A DNA stretch of 64,000 bases from Martinezella calliandrae (GCF_030272695.1 NZ_JARFYN010000002.1:62001-126000); one strand, 5' to 3'; positions 18,881 through 27,085 are shown, numbered from the stretch's first letter. Translations and numbers: made by a program. Notes: generated by a model from the sequence alone, not told the origin.

Positions 18881-19249
18881 TCAGGTGCTGGGAAGGGTCA
18901 ATATCCGGATCGGACGGATTTCGATGGCGCCGTATTGGGCCGAGGGGATGCGCCGGGCAATTTCGGTTGCACCGGCCGGATCAACCGCCTCGACGACATA
19001 GAAGCCGGCCAGATGTTCCTTCGTCTCCGCGAATGGGCCGTCTGTAGTGGCAAGGGCGGATCCAGGCGGGCGGATGACGATCGCCTTATCAGGCATCTCA
19101 AGTGCGTCCGAGAGAACCAACGTGCCCGAGCGTCTCAGGCCCTCGTCATACGCGAAATGTTCGGCGATCAGCGTATCGCCCTCGCTGGGGGTCAGCGTGC
19201 TTTCCAAGTCGGCCGGCATGTAGATCAAGCATAAGAACCGCATATCCAT
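18881..19249 (-). CDS. YCII/DGPF-domain protein 1
   Basis: A 122-residue YCII-related protein with the defining TDGPFAETKEHLAGF motif at about residues 68-82 and the terminal YGAIEIRPI strand. The fold is ferredoxin-like and the biochemical role is unknown, although this class is the typical ECF42 target. It is the most divergent of the three copies here (FLCLIYMPADLES at the N-terminus). It is 17 bases from the upstream copy and 20 bases from the sigma gene. Confidence 0.9.
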   Translation of the reverse strand: MDMRFLCLIYMPADLESTLTPSEGDTLIAEHFAYDEGLRRSGTLVLSDALEMPDKAIVIRPPGSALATTDGPFAETKEHLAGFYVVEAVDPAGATEIARRIPSAQYGAIEIRPIRILTLPST

Positions 19250-19266
19250 GTCCTCTCGTTCTTTGC

Positions 19267-19629
19267 TTATTCGTTCGGAAACCGGATGTCATAGGCCGCA
19301 CGGACCTCGATTATTCCATATCGGGCGACGGGGAACGTGGCGGCGATGCTGGTCGCCTCGTCGATATCCTTGGCCTCGATCAGCACGAAGCCGCCGAGAT
19401 GCTCTTTCATTTCGGCAAAAGGGCCGTCCGTGACTGTGGCTCCGCCTTTGCGCACTCGAACCGTTCTGGCAGTCTCCGGCGCGCGCAGTGCGTTCGCCAC
19501 GATTATATGTCCGCTGTTGCGCAGCCTGTTGTCGTTATCGATGGACTCTTGTGTGAGCCTCCGTCCTTCTTCCTCGGTGAGGGTGATAATCTCGGCGGTT
19601 TCGAACCAGACCTGGCAGAGAAATTTCAT
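19267..19629 (-). CDS. YCII/DGPF-domain protein 2
   Basis: A 120-residue YCII-related protein starting MKFLCQVWFE. The start at 19629 is fixed by a GGAGG Shine-Dalgarno; the frame stays open further upstream but only over the preceding gene. It carries TDGPFAEMKEHLGGFVLIEA in the middle. It closely resembles DGPF protein 3, so these two look like a recent tandem duplication. Part of the ECF42 operon, 10 bases after protein 3. Confidence 0.9.
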   Translation of the reverse strand: MKFLCQVWFETAEIITLTEEEGRRLTQESIDNDNRLRNSGHIIVANALRAPETARTVRVRKGGATVTDGPFAEMKEHLGGFVLIEAKDIDEATSIAATFPVARYGIIEVRAAYDIRFPNE

Positions 19630-19639
19630 TGTCGCCTCC

Positions 19640-19999
19640 TCACTCTTCAGGACCGAAGGAATAGATCGGCCGCACCTCGATGCTGCCGAGCTTTGCCATC
19701 GGAATACCGGCCGCCACACGGATAGCGTCGTTCAGGTCCTTGGCCTCGATCAGGATGAAGCCGCCAAGATGCTCCTTGGTTTCGATGAACGGGCCGTCGG
19801 TCACCGACGTTTCCCCGCCACGCACCCGCACCGTTACGGCCGATCGTGGCGATTGCAGCGCTTCGGCATGGATCATATGGCCGCTTGCAGCCAGATCCCG
19901 GTCGTAGGCAAGCGAATCCGAATCGAGCCTGTGCTTTTCTTCTTTCGTCATGGCATCGAACTTCGTGCCGTCGAACCAGACCTGGCAAAGATATTTCAA
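19640..19999 (-). CDS. YCII/DGPF-domain protein 3, first gene of the ECF42 operon
   Basis: A 119-residue YCII-related protein beginning LKYLCQVWFDGTKF. The start is an unusual TTG at 19999, supported by GAGGAGG seven bases upstream and by alignment with MKFLCQVWFE in the next gene; the open frame above has no other good start. The motif TDGPFIETKEHLGGFILIEA is present. It leads the operon DGPF3-DGPF2-DGPF1-sigma, behind two putative ECF42 promoters. Confidence 0.9.
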   Translation of the reverse strand: MKYLCQVWFDGTKFDAMTKEEKHRLDSDSLAYDRDLAASGHMIHAEALQSPRSAVTVRVRGGETSVTDGPFIETKEHLGGFILIEAKDLNDAIRVAAGIPMAKLGSIEVRPIYSFGPEE

Positions 20000-20035
20000 C
20001 GCAGCGCCTCCTCTTTGCGTTTGCTGACACCCATA

Positions 20036-20062
20036 GACGAGCGGGCCGCGGGCAAATCGACA
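20036..20062 (-). promoter_or_regulatory. Putative ECF42-dependent promoter (proximal)
   Basis: On the minus strand TGTCGA (20062-20057), 17 bases, then CGTC (20039-20036). This fits the ECF42 promoter described for Streptomyces (TGTCGA at -35, CG[A/T]C at -10, from memory). It would place a start about 25-30 bases before the TTG of DGPF3, suggesting autoregulation. Confidence 0.55.
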
Positions 20063-20097
20063 TCCCGATCGGCAGCATGACAAAAAATTTCATCGCT

Positions 20098-20124
20098 GTC
20101 GAAAAAGAGCAAAGCTGCTCGACA
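20098..20124 (-). promoter_or_regulatory. Putative ECF42-dependent promoter (distal)
   Basis: A second minus-strand match, TGTCGA (20124-20119), 17 bases, CGAC (20101-20098), with the same spacing 62 bases upstream of the first. Both variants of the -10 element fit CG[A/T]C. Confidence 0.45.
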
Positions 20125-20155
20125 AGGTTCCATCATCGCCACAGGAGAGACGGAG

Positions 20156-20386
20156 ATGCACACCTTAGAAACAGCTCTGGTGAATCACTGGTGCAGGAAG
20201 ACAGTTTCGGAGAAAGATCTGATGGAGCCGGTCGGGCTCGGTAAGGTCGTTCTTCGTACCATGATTGGTTTTGCCGCCATTGCGGTTCTGATCCTCTGCC
20301 TCAATTGGGCAGCAGATCCAGCGACCAATCGGCCGCAAGTAGCAGCTGTCGATCAAATGCGGCTGATGCCGGAGGGAAAAGAATGA
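20156..20386 (+). CDS. Small single-pass membrane protein, unknown
   Basis: A 76-residue frame preceded by AGGAGA seven bases before the ATG. It has one clear hydrophobic segment (VVLRTMIGFAAIAVLILCLN, about residues 30-49) with polar flanks. No family is recognised. It is divergent from the ECF42 operon, so it may share that control region, but this is inference. A shorter form starting at an internal ATG (20222) is possible. Confidence 0.5.
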   Translation: MHTLETALVNHWCRKTVSEKDLMEPVGLGKVVLRTMIGFAAIAVLILCLNWAADPATNRPQVAAVDQMRLMPEGKE

Positions 20387-20464
20387 GGGGCGAGGCACCC
20401 GCCCGAACTGAAGTGCGGAATGTGTGTCGCGAAACTCCGACTTTTTTTAATTGCGGTGCGCACT

Positions 20465-20863
20465 TTATCTGACGGCAAATCGCTTCTTTGCTTCGTCGGT
20501 ACTCGGCATATAAAGTGAAACGGCATTTCCATCGGGGTCCCGAAACTGAAACGTTGTGTTGCCCCAAGGCATTGTCTTGAGTTCATGCACAAGGGGCACT
20601 TTGTCTTTGAGACGAGCATATTCGGCGTCGATATCGTCGACCTGAAACTCCAGGACGAGACTGCGATTGGCGCATGGTTCGGCGCTGCCTTCCTTCCAGA
20701 GCGCAACCGTTTCCGATGAACCAATCGCCAGTACGGCTCCAGGCAAGACGATCTCGGCAAAGACCGGCGCTAGCCACTGCGCTTTCAGGTTTGTGATCAT
20801 CTCGTAGAAGGCGGCCAGTTGCTTGATGTTCGCGGTGATGATGCGTGTCGATGCAAATTTCAT
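20465..20863 (-). CDS. VOC-family (glyoxalase/bleomycin resistance-like) protein
   Basis: A 132-residue single VOC module: ITANIKQLAAFYEMI near the start, a central LVLEFQVDDIDAEYARLK, and the closing FRDPDGNAVSLYMP typical of glyoxalase_2/bleomycin-resistance folds. The start at 20863 is preceded by GGAG. The enzymatic reaction, if any, is unknown. It is divergent from a YafY-type regulator 74 bases away, a common pairing. Confidence 0.88.
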   Translation of the reverse strand: MKFASTRIITANIKQLAAFYEMITNLKAQWLAPVFAEIVLPGAVLAIGSSETVALWKEGSAEPCANRSLVLEFQVDDIDAEYARLKDKVPLVHELKTMPWGNTTFQFRDPDGNAVSLYMPSTDEAKKRFAVR

Positions 20864-20937
20864 TGTAGGCTCCAATTGACATGATGGAGCTTGTCGCACA
20901 GCCCTGTTGCCACCATTATGGCAGCAGGAGTCAGCAT

Positions 20938-21645
20938 ATGCGTCGAGCCGATCGCCTGTTTCAGATCATTCAAATCTTGCGTCGTAGTACCCGGCGGGTG
21001 ACTGCCGCCGACCTAGCGGAAGAACTTGAGGTCTCGAAACGCACCGTTTACCGCGACATTGGAGATCTCGTGGGCCAGAGGGTGCCGATTTCGGGTGAAG
21101 CCGGCTTCGGCTATTTGCTCGATTCCGCTTACGACATGCCGCCGCTTATGCTTACGCCTGATGAAATCGAGGCTGTGATACTGGGCGCCCAATGGGTCGT
21201 TGGTTGTTCCGACACTCTCATCGCCAATGCCGCCCGTGATGTCATCGTCAAAATTTCGGCCGCTGTCCCTGAAAATTTGCGACCGTTTATCACCGAGCCA
21301 AGCACAGGCGTGAGACCAGGTTCACGTCCGTCAATGGAAATCATTGATGTTGCCCAGATCCGGGAAGCGATCCGTCAGAGACGCAAATTGGCGCTTTGCT
21401 ATCGAGCGGAGAACGGCGAGATAACGGACCGCATTGTGTGGCCGGTCATCCTCGGCTATGCGGAGAGCCATCGTCTGCTGGTCGCTTGGTGCGAATTACG
21501 GCAGGATTTCAGGCACTTCCGCTGCGACAGGATCACAAGGGCAGTTCCGTCCGATGAAACCATTGGCCTGCGCGCCGGCGAACTCCGGCGTAAGTGGGAG
21601 CAATGGAGAGCGGAACAATTGAAGCTACCCCAGACCCGCACTTAG
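20938..21645 (+). CDS. YafY/WYL-type helix-turn-helix transcriptional regulator
   Basis: A 235-residue regulator. The N-terminal HTH_11 (about residues 1-60) contains RVTAADLAEELEVSKRTVYR, followed by a WYL-type ligand domain (RKLALCYRAENGEITDRIVW, then RHFRCDRI). The ATG at 20938 is chosen for its CAGGAG site eight bases upstream. These regulators often sense small ligands or nucleic-acid-related signals. The divergent VOC gene is the likely target. Confidence 0.9.
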   Translation: MRRADRLFQIIQILRRSTRRVTAADLAEELEVSKRTVYRDIGDLVGQRVPISGEAGFGYLLDSAYDMPPLMLTPDEIEAVILGAQWVVGCSDTLIANAARDVIVKISAAVPENLRPFITEPSTGVRPGSRPSMEIIDVAQIREAIRQRRKLALCYRAENGEITDRIVWPVILGYAESHRLLVAWCELRQDFRHFRCDRITRAVPSDETIGLRAGELRRKWEQWRAEQLKLPQTRT

Positions 21646-21694
21646 GAAATAGAGAGCTGCGTCAAATGCGCTGTACAAAATCCGAGATGGCAAC

Positions 21695-21987
21695 CTAAAA
21701 TCTGGACACTAGATCGGCCGGTGCACCGTATTCAGGCCAGATTGCGATTAGCTCTTCAAGATTTGTCTTGATCGCACGGAAGGTCCCAGCGCCTCCTGGG
21801 CGCTGCCCATAAAAACGGTGTGGACCATATTGCCGCAGGGGCGGCAGCTAGCGGCAAATGGCACGCGATCACACCTCTCAAGCGTGACGCGCGCGCCGGC
21901 GCTATGTTCTTCGTCCAAAACAGGGACGCCGCGTTCCGAACCATGAAGGCCGATCGTCGAACCGCCATCAAAGCTCATCCACAACAT
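21695..21987 (-). pseudogene. Short uncharacterised protein with a frameshift
   Basis: A frame from ATG 21987 reads MLWMSFDGGSTIGLHGSERG, then DEEHSAGARVTLE and MVHTVFMGSAQEA, which has the look of a conserved alphaproteobacterial hypothetical. About 21770-21780 the frame breaks. The continuation (AIKTNLEELIAIWPEYGAPA) is in another frame and ends at a TAG at 21695. The N-terminal part ends with a stop at about 21748 if the frame is not changed. It is probably a decayed gene, or a sequencing slip. Confidence 0.5.
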
Positions 21988-22028
21988 GCATTCCCTCTGT
22001 AAACTGTGATTGCTGCCTTATCGATAGG

Positions 22029-23531
22029 TCACTGAAACGCGGTTTCGAAGAAGCTGCGCAGCTTGCGTGAATGCAGCGCTTCTGGCGGCATTGCCGCCAG
22101 CTTCTGGATGGCGCGGATGCCGATCTGCAGATGCTGGTTCACCTGCGTCCGATAGAAGGCGGTCGCCATACCTGGCAGTTTCAACTCGCCGTGCAGTGGC
22201 TTGTCCGAAACGCAGAGCAGCGTGCCGTAGGGAACGCGGAAGCGGAAACCGTTGGCGGCAATTGTCGCCGACTCCATGTCGAGCGCCACGGCGCGCGCCT
22301 GCGACAGCCGCTTGACGGGACCGGCCTGGTCGCGCAGTTCCCAATTGCGATTGTCGATCGTGCAGATCGTGCCGGTGCGCATGATGCGTTTCAGCTCAAA
22401 ACCCTCGTAGCCGGTGATCTCGGCGACCGCCGCTTCCAGTGCCACTTGCACTTCGGCGAGCGCCGGGATCGGCACCCATACCGGAAGGTCGTCGTCGAGA
22501 ACGTGATCCTCGCGCATATAGGCATGCGCCAGCACATAGTCGCCGAGCCGCTGGCTGTTGCGCAAGCCGGCGCAGTGGCCAAGCATCAGCCAGGCATGGG
22601 GGCGGAGCACGGCGACATGGTCGGTGATCGTCTTGGCGTTGGAGGGGCCGACGCCGATATTGATCATGGTTATGCCGGCATGACCTTTCTTTTTTAGGTG
22701 ATAGGCAGGCATCTGCGGCAACCGTGGCGGGGTCGCGTTGCCCTCCGGTTGGCTGGAGCCGGGCAGCGTGATGATGTTGCCCGGTTCGACGAAGGCAGTG
22801 TAGCCGTCGCCACCCTTGGCCATCAGGTCGCGCGCCCAGTTGCAGAATTCGTCGATATAGAACTGGTAGTTCGTGAAAAGCACGAAGTTCTGGAAATGCG
22901 TCGCACTGGTCGCGGTATAGTGAGCGAGGCGCGCGAGCGAATAGTCGATACGTTGCGCGGTAAACGGCGCCAATGGTGATGGTTCGCCCGGCGGCGGGAT
23001 ATATTCGCCGTTGGCAATCTCGTCGTCGGTGGTGTTCAGATCCGGCGCATCGAAGAGATCACGCAGCGGAATATCTTCGAAAGCAGTGGCGGAGGCTTCC
23101 ACATGCGCGCCTTCACCGAAGGCGAAATGCAGGGGGATGGGTGTCGTTGATTCAGACACGAGCACTGGCACATTATGGCTGCGCATCAGCTGCGCCAATT
23201 GCTCTTTCAGATAGTGCCGGAAGAGCTGCGGGTGGGTGATGGTGGTCGTGTAGACGCCTGGCGCGGTGACGTGGCCGTAGGAGAGGCGCGTGTCTACATG
23301 GCCAAAGCTCGTCGTCTCGATGCAGACCTGCGGATAGAAAGCGCGGTAGCGTGCCGTGATCGGCGCGCCCTTGGCGAGCTTGGTGAAGCTGTCGATGAGG
23401 AAAGCTGTATTGCGCTCATAAAGCTCGGTGAGCGCATCGACTGCCTTGGCCGGGTCATCGAAGCTCTGCGGCTGAAACGGAGTGGGTGAGGAAATATCGA
23501 GGGGTGAAAAAGGGGAGATTCTGTTGCTCAT
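22029..23531 (-). CDS. amn: AMP nucleosidase
   Basis: At 500 residues this is full length for Amn. It hydrolyses AMP to adenine and ribose 5-phosphate in purine turnover. An N-terminal AMP nucleosidase-specific domain (about 20-170; ARYRAFYPQVCIETT) is followed by a nucleoside-phosphorylase-type catalytic domain (from about 270; GHAGITMINIGVGPSNAKTI, HAWLMLGHCAG, VALDMESATIAANGFRFRVP). The ATG at 23531 lacks a strong Shine-Dalgarno. Monocistronic. Confidence 0.95.
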   Translation of the reverse strand: MSNRISPFSPLDISSPTPFQPQSFDDPAKAVDALTELYERNTAFLIDSFTKLAKGAPITARYRAFYPQVCIETTSFGHVDTRLSYGHVTAPGVYTTTITHPQLFRHYLKEQLAQLMRSHNVPVLVSESTTPIPLHFAFGEGAHVEASATAFEDIPLRDLFDAPDLNTTDDEIANGEYIPPPGEPSPLAPFTAQRIDYSLARLAHYTATSATHFQNFVLFTNYQFYIDEFCNWARDLMAKGGDGYTAFVEPGNIITLPGSSQPEGNATPPRLPQMPAYHLKKKGHAGITMINIGVGPSNAKTITDHVAVLRPHAWLMLGHCAGLRNSQRLGDYVLAHAYMREDHVLDDDLPVWVPIPALAEVQVALEAAVAEITGYEGFELKRIMRTGTICTIDNRNWELRDQAGPVKRLSQARAVALDMESATIAANGFRFRVPYGTLLCVSDKPLHGELKLPGMATAFYRTQVNQHLQIGIRAIQKLAAMPPEALHSRKLRSFFETAFQ

Positions 23532-23655
23532 GAGCTATTATAGAGTGTCGTCCTTAACAAGCAAACGACGTTGCAAGGCACCGTCCAGGATTTTCGCAGC
23601 TATTTTTCATGCGGTTTTGCGGCTCGATGCTCGAAGATCGGTGAAAAATTGCCGA

Positions 23656-23832
23656 CTACTGCACGGCCGTGCAATAGGGGCTGCCGGTCTGCAGGCAGGT
23701 GAAGCTTGCACCGAAATGCGATTGTGCGCCGCTGCGGCCGGTATTGTCGACCGCCATCGAAAACGTGATCGCGAAGATGGCGGCAGACAGCATGATGATG
23801 GCGAAGCGCCGCGCTATGATGATCCTGTTCAT
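23656..23832 (-). CDS. Small 58-residue membrane-anchored or exported protein, unknown
   Basis: A frame of 58 codons starts MNRIIIARRFAIIMLSAAIF and ends at a TAG at 23656. It has an Arg-rich N-terminus, one hydrophobic segment (about residues 9-28), then a polar tail with two cysteines (FTCLQTGSPYCTAV). CCAGGA lies just before the ATG. The segment layout (n-region, hydrophobic core, then a Cys-containing mature part) suggests a periplasmic or membrane peptide. No family recognised. It lies in a region otherwise without genes between amn and the DUF2147 gene. Confidence 0.6.
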   Translation of the reverse strand: MNRIIIARRFAIIMLSAAIFAITFSMAVDNTGRSGAQSHFGASFTCLQTGSPYCTAVQ

Positions 23833-24014
23833 AATTCCTGGCCCTACCCGTGCCCTATGCTGGACACTGTTTTGCCATGGTCAGGCTGAACAGGTGCTGA
23901 GATACCAGTTCATCCGGCGTTCAGAAAGATTAGCGCGCGTAACCTTGGGCCGAAGGTCTTCCGGGGGCGGGGGACGTATTGAATTGGCCTTACGTCCCCC
24001 GGACGAAGTACTTT

Positions 24015-24353
24015 CTAAAGCTTCGTCCAAGTTTGTGATTTGCAGAAGACCTTCATTACGCAGCCCTGCATTTTCACCGTATTGCCTTTTACTGTCCCGG
24101 ACCCGTCATAGGTCTTGTTGGCCTCGGGGTCTGTGAGTTGGCCAGTGTAGGTGCCGTCCTTGCCCTGCATTTTGCCGATCTGCCGACCGGCATATTTCCC
24201 GGTCTTCAGCGTCACGCAGTAACTGCTGCCGCATGGCGCGATGGCGGCGGTCTCGCCCTCAGTAGTCTTCCAATTGCCGACAATTGGTTCGTCAGCCAAA
24301 GCTGCACTCGCGCTGAAGACCAGCGCGGCTGCGAGAATGGTAGCACGGATCAT
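24015..24353 (-). CDS. DUF2147-family secreted protein
   Basis: A 112-residue protein with a clear signal peptide (MIRATILAAALVFSASAALA, cleavage near residue 20-21) and a DUF2147-like body (GNWKTTEGETAAIAPCGSSY, then DGSGTVKGNTVKMQGCVMKV). Two or three cysteines could form a disulfide in the periplasm. The molecular function of DUF2147 proteins is not established. It is followed by a long intergenic region and faces away from the SEL1-like gene. Confidence 0.88.
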   Translation of the reverse strand: MIRATILAAALVFSASAALADEPIVGNWKTTEGETAAIAPCGSSYCVTLKTGKYAGRQIGKMQGKDGTYTGQLTDPEANKTYDGSGTVKGNTVKMQGCVMKVFCKSQTWTKL

Positions 24354-24530
24354 AGCTTTCTTCCCCCATGGTTCTCCGGCACTGGGGCCGGGGCTGCACT
24401 GAAACTATCCAGCGCGAACGTAAAGGTAAATACTCCTTGTGGCGCGCGAATTTATGGCTTCCTGGGCGTCAGCGTCTCGCTGAAAAATAACGTGCCTTGT
24501 TTTTGATGGCTGCTTTCGTGGTGAACGAAG

Positions 24531-24546
24531 GGTTTAGATCTAAACC
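24531..24546. promoter_or_regulatory. Perfect 16-bp palindrome in the 24354-24816 intergenic region
   Basis: GGTTTAGATCTAAACC is a perfect inverted repeat inside a 463-base gap between the divergent DUF2147 and SEL1-like genes. It looks like a dimeric regulator site. The rest of the gap is AT-rich near 24590-24650 and holds no credible gene. Confidence 0.4.
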
Positions 24547-24816
24547 TTAACGATGTGTAAAACCCGCTCGAAAATCCTTAATTTGCAGGGGAAGCGATGT
24601 TTAACAAAACCCCAAGTTTACAAAGCATTTGTACTTTGTTTGCATCGAATTAAGCATGCATTTTAGCCGTTTTTTGAAAGCCGTCTGCGATAGTGGAGCC
24701 ATCAAACGAGCGGGGCAAACCCGCCGACTGGAAGGATCATCAAGCCGCGATAGATGGCAAGGTCCGGAAGGAAAAACAGGGTCGATAACGAATAATCTGA
24801 AACAGGGATTAAACCG

Positions 24817-25080
24817 ATGGCACGCTTCGAAATACCGACATCCGAAATGGCCATGATGGGTGGCAACAGCGCTGACGCTCTCTGTGAACTGGGCGTGATC
24901 TATGCGACCGGTAGGGGCTGCGAGGCCGACCTTGTTGCCGCCCACAAATGGTTGAATATCGCCGCCATCAAGGGCAGCGACCGCGCCGCCGAGCTTCGCG
25001 CGGACGTCTCAGCCTCGCTGACCAAGATGGAACTCGCCGCAGCACTCCGCGCCGCCCGCGAGTGGATGACCACGCACTGA
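24817..25080 (+). CDS. SEL1-like repeat protein
   Basis: An 87-residue protein with one or two SEL1/TPR-like repeats: ALCELGVIYATGRGCEADLV and AAHKWLNIAAIKGSDRAAEL (residues 20-60), ending in a helical tail. Such short SEL1 proteins are common in rhizobia and probably act as interaction modules; no partner is visible. CAGGGATTAAACCG precedes the ATG. Single gene with a hairpin downstream. Confidence 0.85.
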   Translation: MARFEIPTSEMAMMGGNSADALCELGVIYATGRGCEADLVAAHKWLNIAAIKGSDRAAELRADVSASLTKMELAAALRAAREWMTTH

Positions 25081-25122
25081 AGCTGCCCTATTGATCTGAG
25101 AGAATAACAACCCGGAAGTGGG

Positions 25123-25155
25123 TGTTGGCAACGCGGCTGTTGCGCGTTGCCAACA
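25123..25155. repeat. 13-bp perfect inverted repeat after the SEL1 gene
   Basis: TGTTGGCAACGCG and its complement flank a 7-base loop (25136-25142). It is a strong RNA hairpin but lacks a following T-run. It may terminate or stabilise the SEL1 transcript. Confidence 0.5.
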
Positions 25156-25161
25156 TCAAGA

Positions 25162-25198
25162 AAACCGCGACCGGCTGGGAATAAAGCCGGCGCGGTTT
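25162..25198 (-). terminator. Bidirectional terminator, chiefly of the downstream aminotransferase
   Basis: Stem AAACCGCG/CGCGGTTT with an inner CCGGCT/AGCCGG stem and an 8-base loop; one unpaired A lies between the two stems. On the minus strand it is followed by TTTTCTT, fitting intrinsic termination of the aminotransferase gene; on the plus strand the T-run is shorter. Confidence 0.7.
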
Positions 25199-25214
25199 CT
25201 CGTCGTTCCCGGTG

Positions 25215-26327
25215 TCAGCCGATCGCCTTCAACACCTTCGGAAGTGTTTCGGCCAGAAGGTCAAGATCGCGTTCGGGGCCGACGCTGACGCGGATGCAGC
25301 GATTGAGCGGCGCCACACCTGGCATGCGGATGAAGACGCCGTGCTGGATCAGCCCATCGACAATGGCGCGTGCGTAGACGCCGTCGCGGCCGCAATCGAG
25401 GGCGACGAAATTGGTAGCGGAGGCAAGCGGCGAAAGCCCGTTGTCCCGGGCGATCATGCCGATGTGCTCGCGGGCGGCGCGAATCTTGCCGACGACTTCG
25501 GCGAGGTAGGCCTGATCCTTCAGTGCCGCCAGTGCGGCCGCCGTCGCCAGCCGGTTCATGCCGAAGTGATTGCGGATTTTGTCGAAAGCGAGCACCGTTT
25601 CCGGCACGCCGATGGCATAGCCCACACGGGCGCCCGCGAGGCCATAAGCCTTGGAGAAGGTGCGGGTGCGCAGCACGTTCGACAGGTCGATCAGCGCAGA
25701 GATATCGGGCAACGAGCTGGCAGGCCCGGTCTCGCTGTAGGCTTCGTCGAGAATGAGCAGGCAGCTTTCCGGCAGAGCGCGGGCAAAGGTGACGATCTTG
25801 TCGGCATCCCACCAGCTCCCCATCGGATTATCGGGGTTGGCGAAATAGACCAATGGCGCATTCTCGCGCTTGACCGCCTCTAATAGACCGTCGAGATCCT
25901 CGCGATCGTAGACATAGGGTACCGTCACCAATCGTCCGCCGAAGCCGGCGACATGGAAATTGAAGGTCGGGTAGCCGCCAAGCGAGGTAACGACCGGTGC
26001 ACCCGGCTCGACGACCATGCGGACGATCAGACCGAGCAAGCTGTCGATACCTTCGCCGACGGCGATATTCGCGGCCTTGACACCGACATGCGCGGCGAGC
26101 GCTTCTTTCAGCGCGAAATTTTCGGGATCGTTATACATCCAGATGTCGCCGGCCTGCTCGTGCATGGTCTCGATGACGGAGGGGGCCGGGCCGAAGCCAT
26201 TTTCATTGGCGCCGATACGTGCCTTAACGGTCAATCCGCGCTGGCGTTCAAGAGCTTCCGGGCCGACGAAGGGCACGGTGGAGGGAAGGGCGCTGATCAG
26301 CGGCGTGAAGCGCGAAAAGGCGGACAT
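25215..26327 (-). CDS. Class I/II PLP aminotransferase, HisC-like
   Basis: A 370-residue fold-type I aminotransferase related to histidinol-phosphate aminotransferase. It has IGANENGFGPAPSV, the NPDNPMG loop, DEAY near the cofactor ring, and the PLP-binding lysine in TRTFSKAYGLAGARVGYAIG. The start at 26327 (MSAFSRFTPL) fits the family. An upstream in-frame ATG exists but adds atypical residues. The genuine his operon is not here, so it may act on another amino acid rather than in histidine synthesis. Confidence 0.9.
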   Translation of the reverse strand: MSAFSRFTPLISALPSTVPFVGPEALERQRGLTVKARIGANENGFGPAPSVIETMHEQAGDIWMYNDPENFALKEALAAHVGVKAANIAVGEGIDSLLGLIVRMVVEPGAPVVTSLGGYPTFNFHVAGFGGRLVTVPYVYDREDLDGLLEAVKRENAPLVYFANPDNPMGSWWDADKIVTFARALPESCLLILDEAYSETGPASSLPDISALIDLSNVLRTRTFSKAYGLAGARVGYAIGVPETVLAFDKIRNHFGMNRLATAAALAALKDQAYLAEVVGKIRAAREHIGMIARDNGLSPLASATNFVALDCGRDGVYARAIVDGLIQHGVFIRMPGVAPLNRCIRVSVGPERDLDLLAETLPKVLKAIG

Positions 26328-26455
26328 GCTGGCTTTGTTTCCCGAATTCAGTTGCAAGGCGCAGCACAATAGGCCCTTGGCGCGTGGTTGCAAGAGCGGA
26401 AAAGCTCTGCTTTCGGATTGCGCAATGAGCGGCCATTCGACCGAATGACATGACC

Positions 26456-27043
26456 TCAGCTGGGCGCGGCGTTTCCTGCATTCACAATCGCCTGAACAAC
26501 AAGTGCGATGCGCTTGTCACGCATACCGGGCCTAACGCGGCCCGAGCGTTCGAGCTCGGCAAGCCCATGGAGGGCTGCCCAGAAAGTCTCGGTTACGATC
26601 TCCACATCAGCGCAGAACGGAGACGCCGCTGCTGCAATTGCTTCGAAACCGGCTCGAAGTTCCGATCTCGTTTCAGCTTCGGCGAACCTCAATTGGGTCG
26701 GCAGTATGAACATGGCTTCGTAGAGTGCCGGGCGATCTAGGGCGAAAGCAAAGTAGCCCTTGGCGACATCTGTGAGGGCGTCTCGCCGTCCCTTCGCCCC
26801 GTCTGCAGCTGACCGAAGAATGGTTGCGAGCTCCTTGAAGCCTTCGACTGCAACTGCTGCAACGATGGCATCCTTGTTCACGAAATGCGAGTAGAGGACA
26901 GGCTGGCTATATTCGATTTCTTTTGCCAGACGGCGGACCGTAACGGCATCCCACCCTTCGCTTTCCGCGATCGCTTGTGCTGCCGCGATTATGCGATCTT
27001 CGCGTTCGGCCCGTTCTCTGCTTTTTCGGTCTGCGATACTCAT
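26456..27043 (-). CDS. TetR/AcrR-family transcriptional regulator
   Basis: A 195-residue TetR-type protein. The N-terminal helix-turn-helix is at about residues 18-62 (RIIAAAQAIAESEGWDAVTV, then RRLAKEIEYSQPVLYSHF), with a TetR_C-like ligand domain. The start at 27043 is supported by GGAG eight bases upstream. It is divergent from the DUF4267/DoxX-like operon and probably represses it through the repeat at 27086-27112. Confidence 0.92.
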   Translation of the reverse strand: MSIADRKSRERAEREDRIIAAAQAIAESEGWDAVTVRRLAKEIEYSQPVLYSHFVNKDAIVAAVAVEGFKELATILRSAADGAKGRRDALTDVAKGYFAFALDRPALYEAMFILPTQLRFAEAETRSELRAGFEAIAAAASPFCADVEIVTETFWAALHGLAELERSGRVRPGMRDKRIALVVQAIVNAGNAAPS

Positions 27044-27085
27044 TCGAAAATCTCCAGTCCGCGGGCAAATAGATGGCAAAATTAT

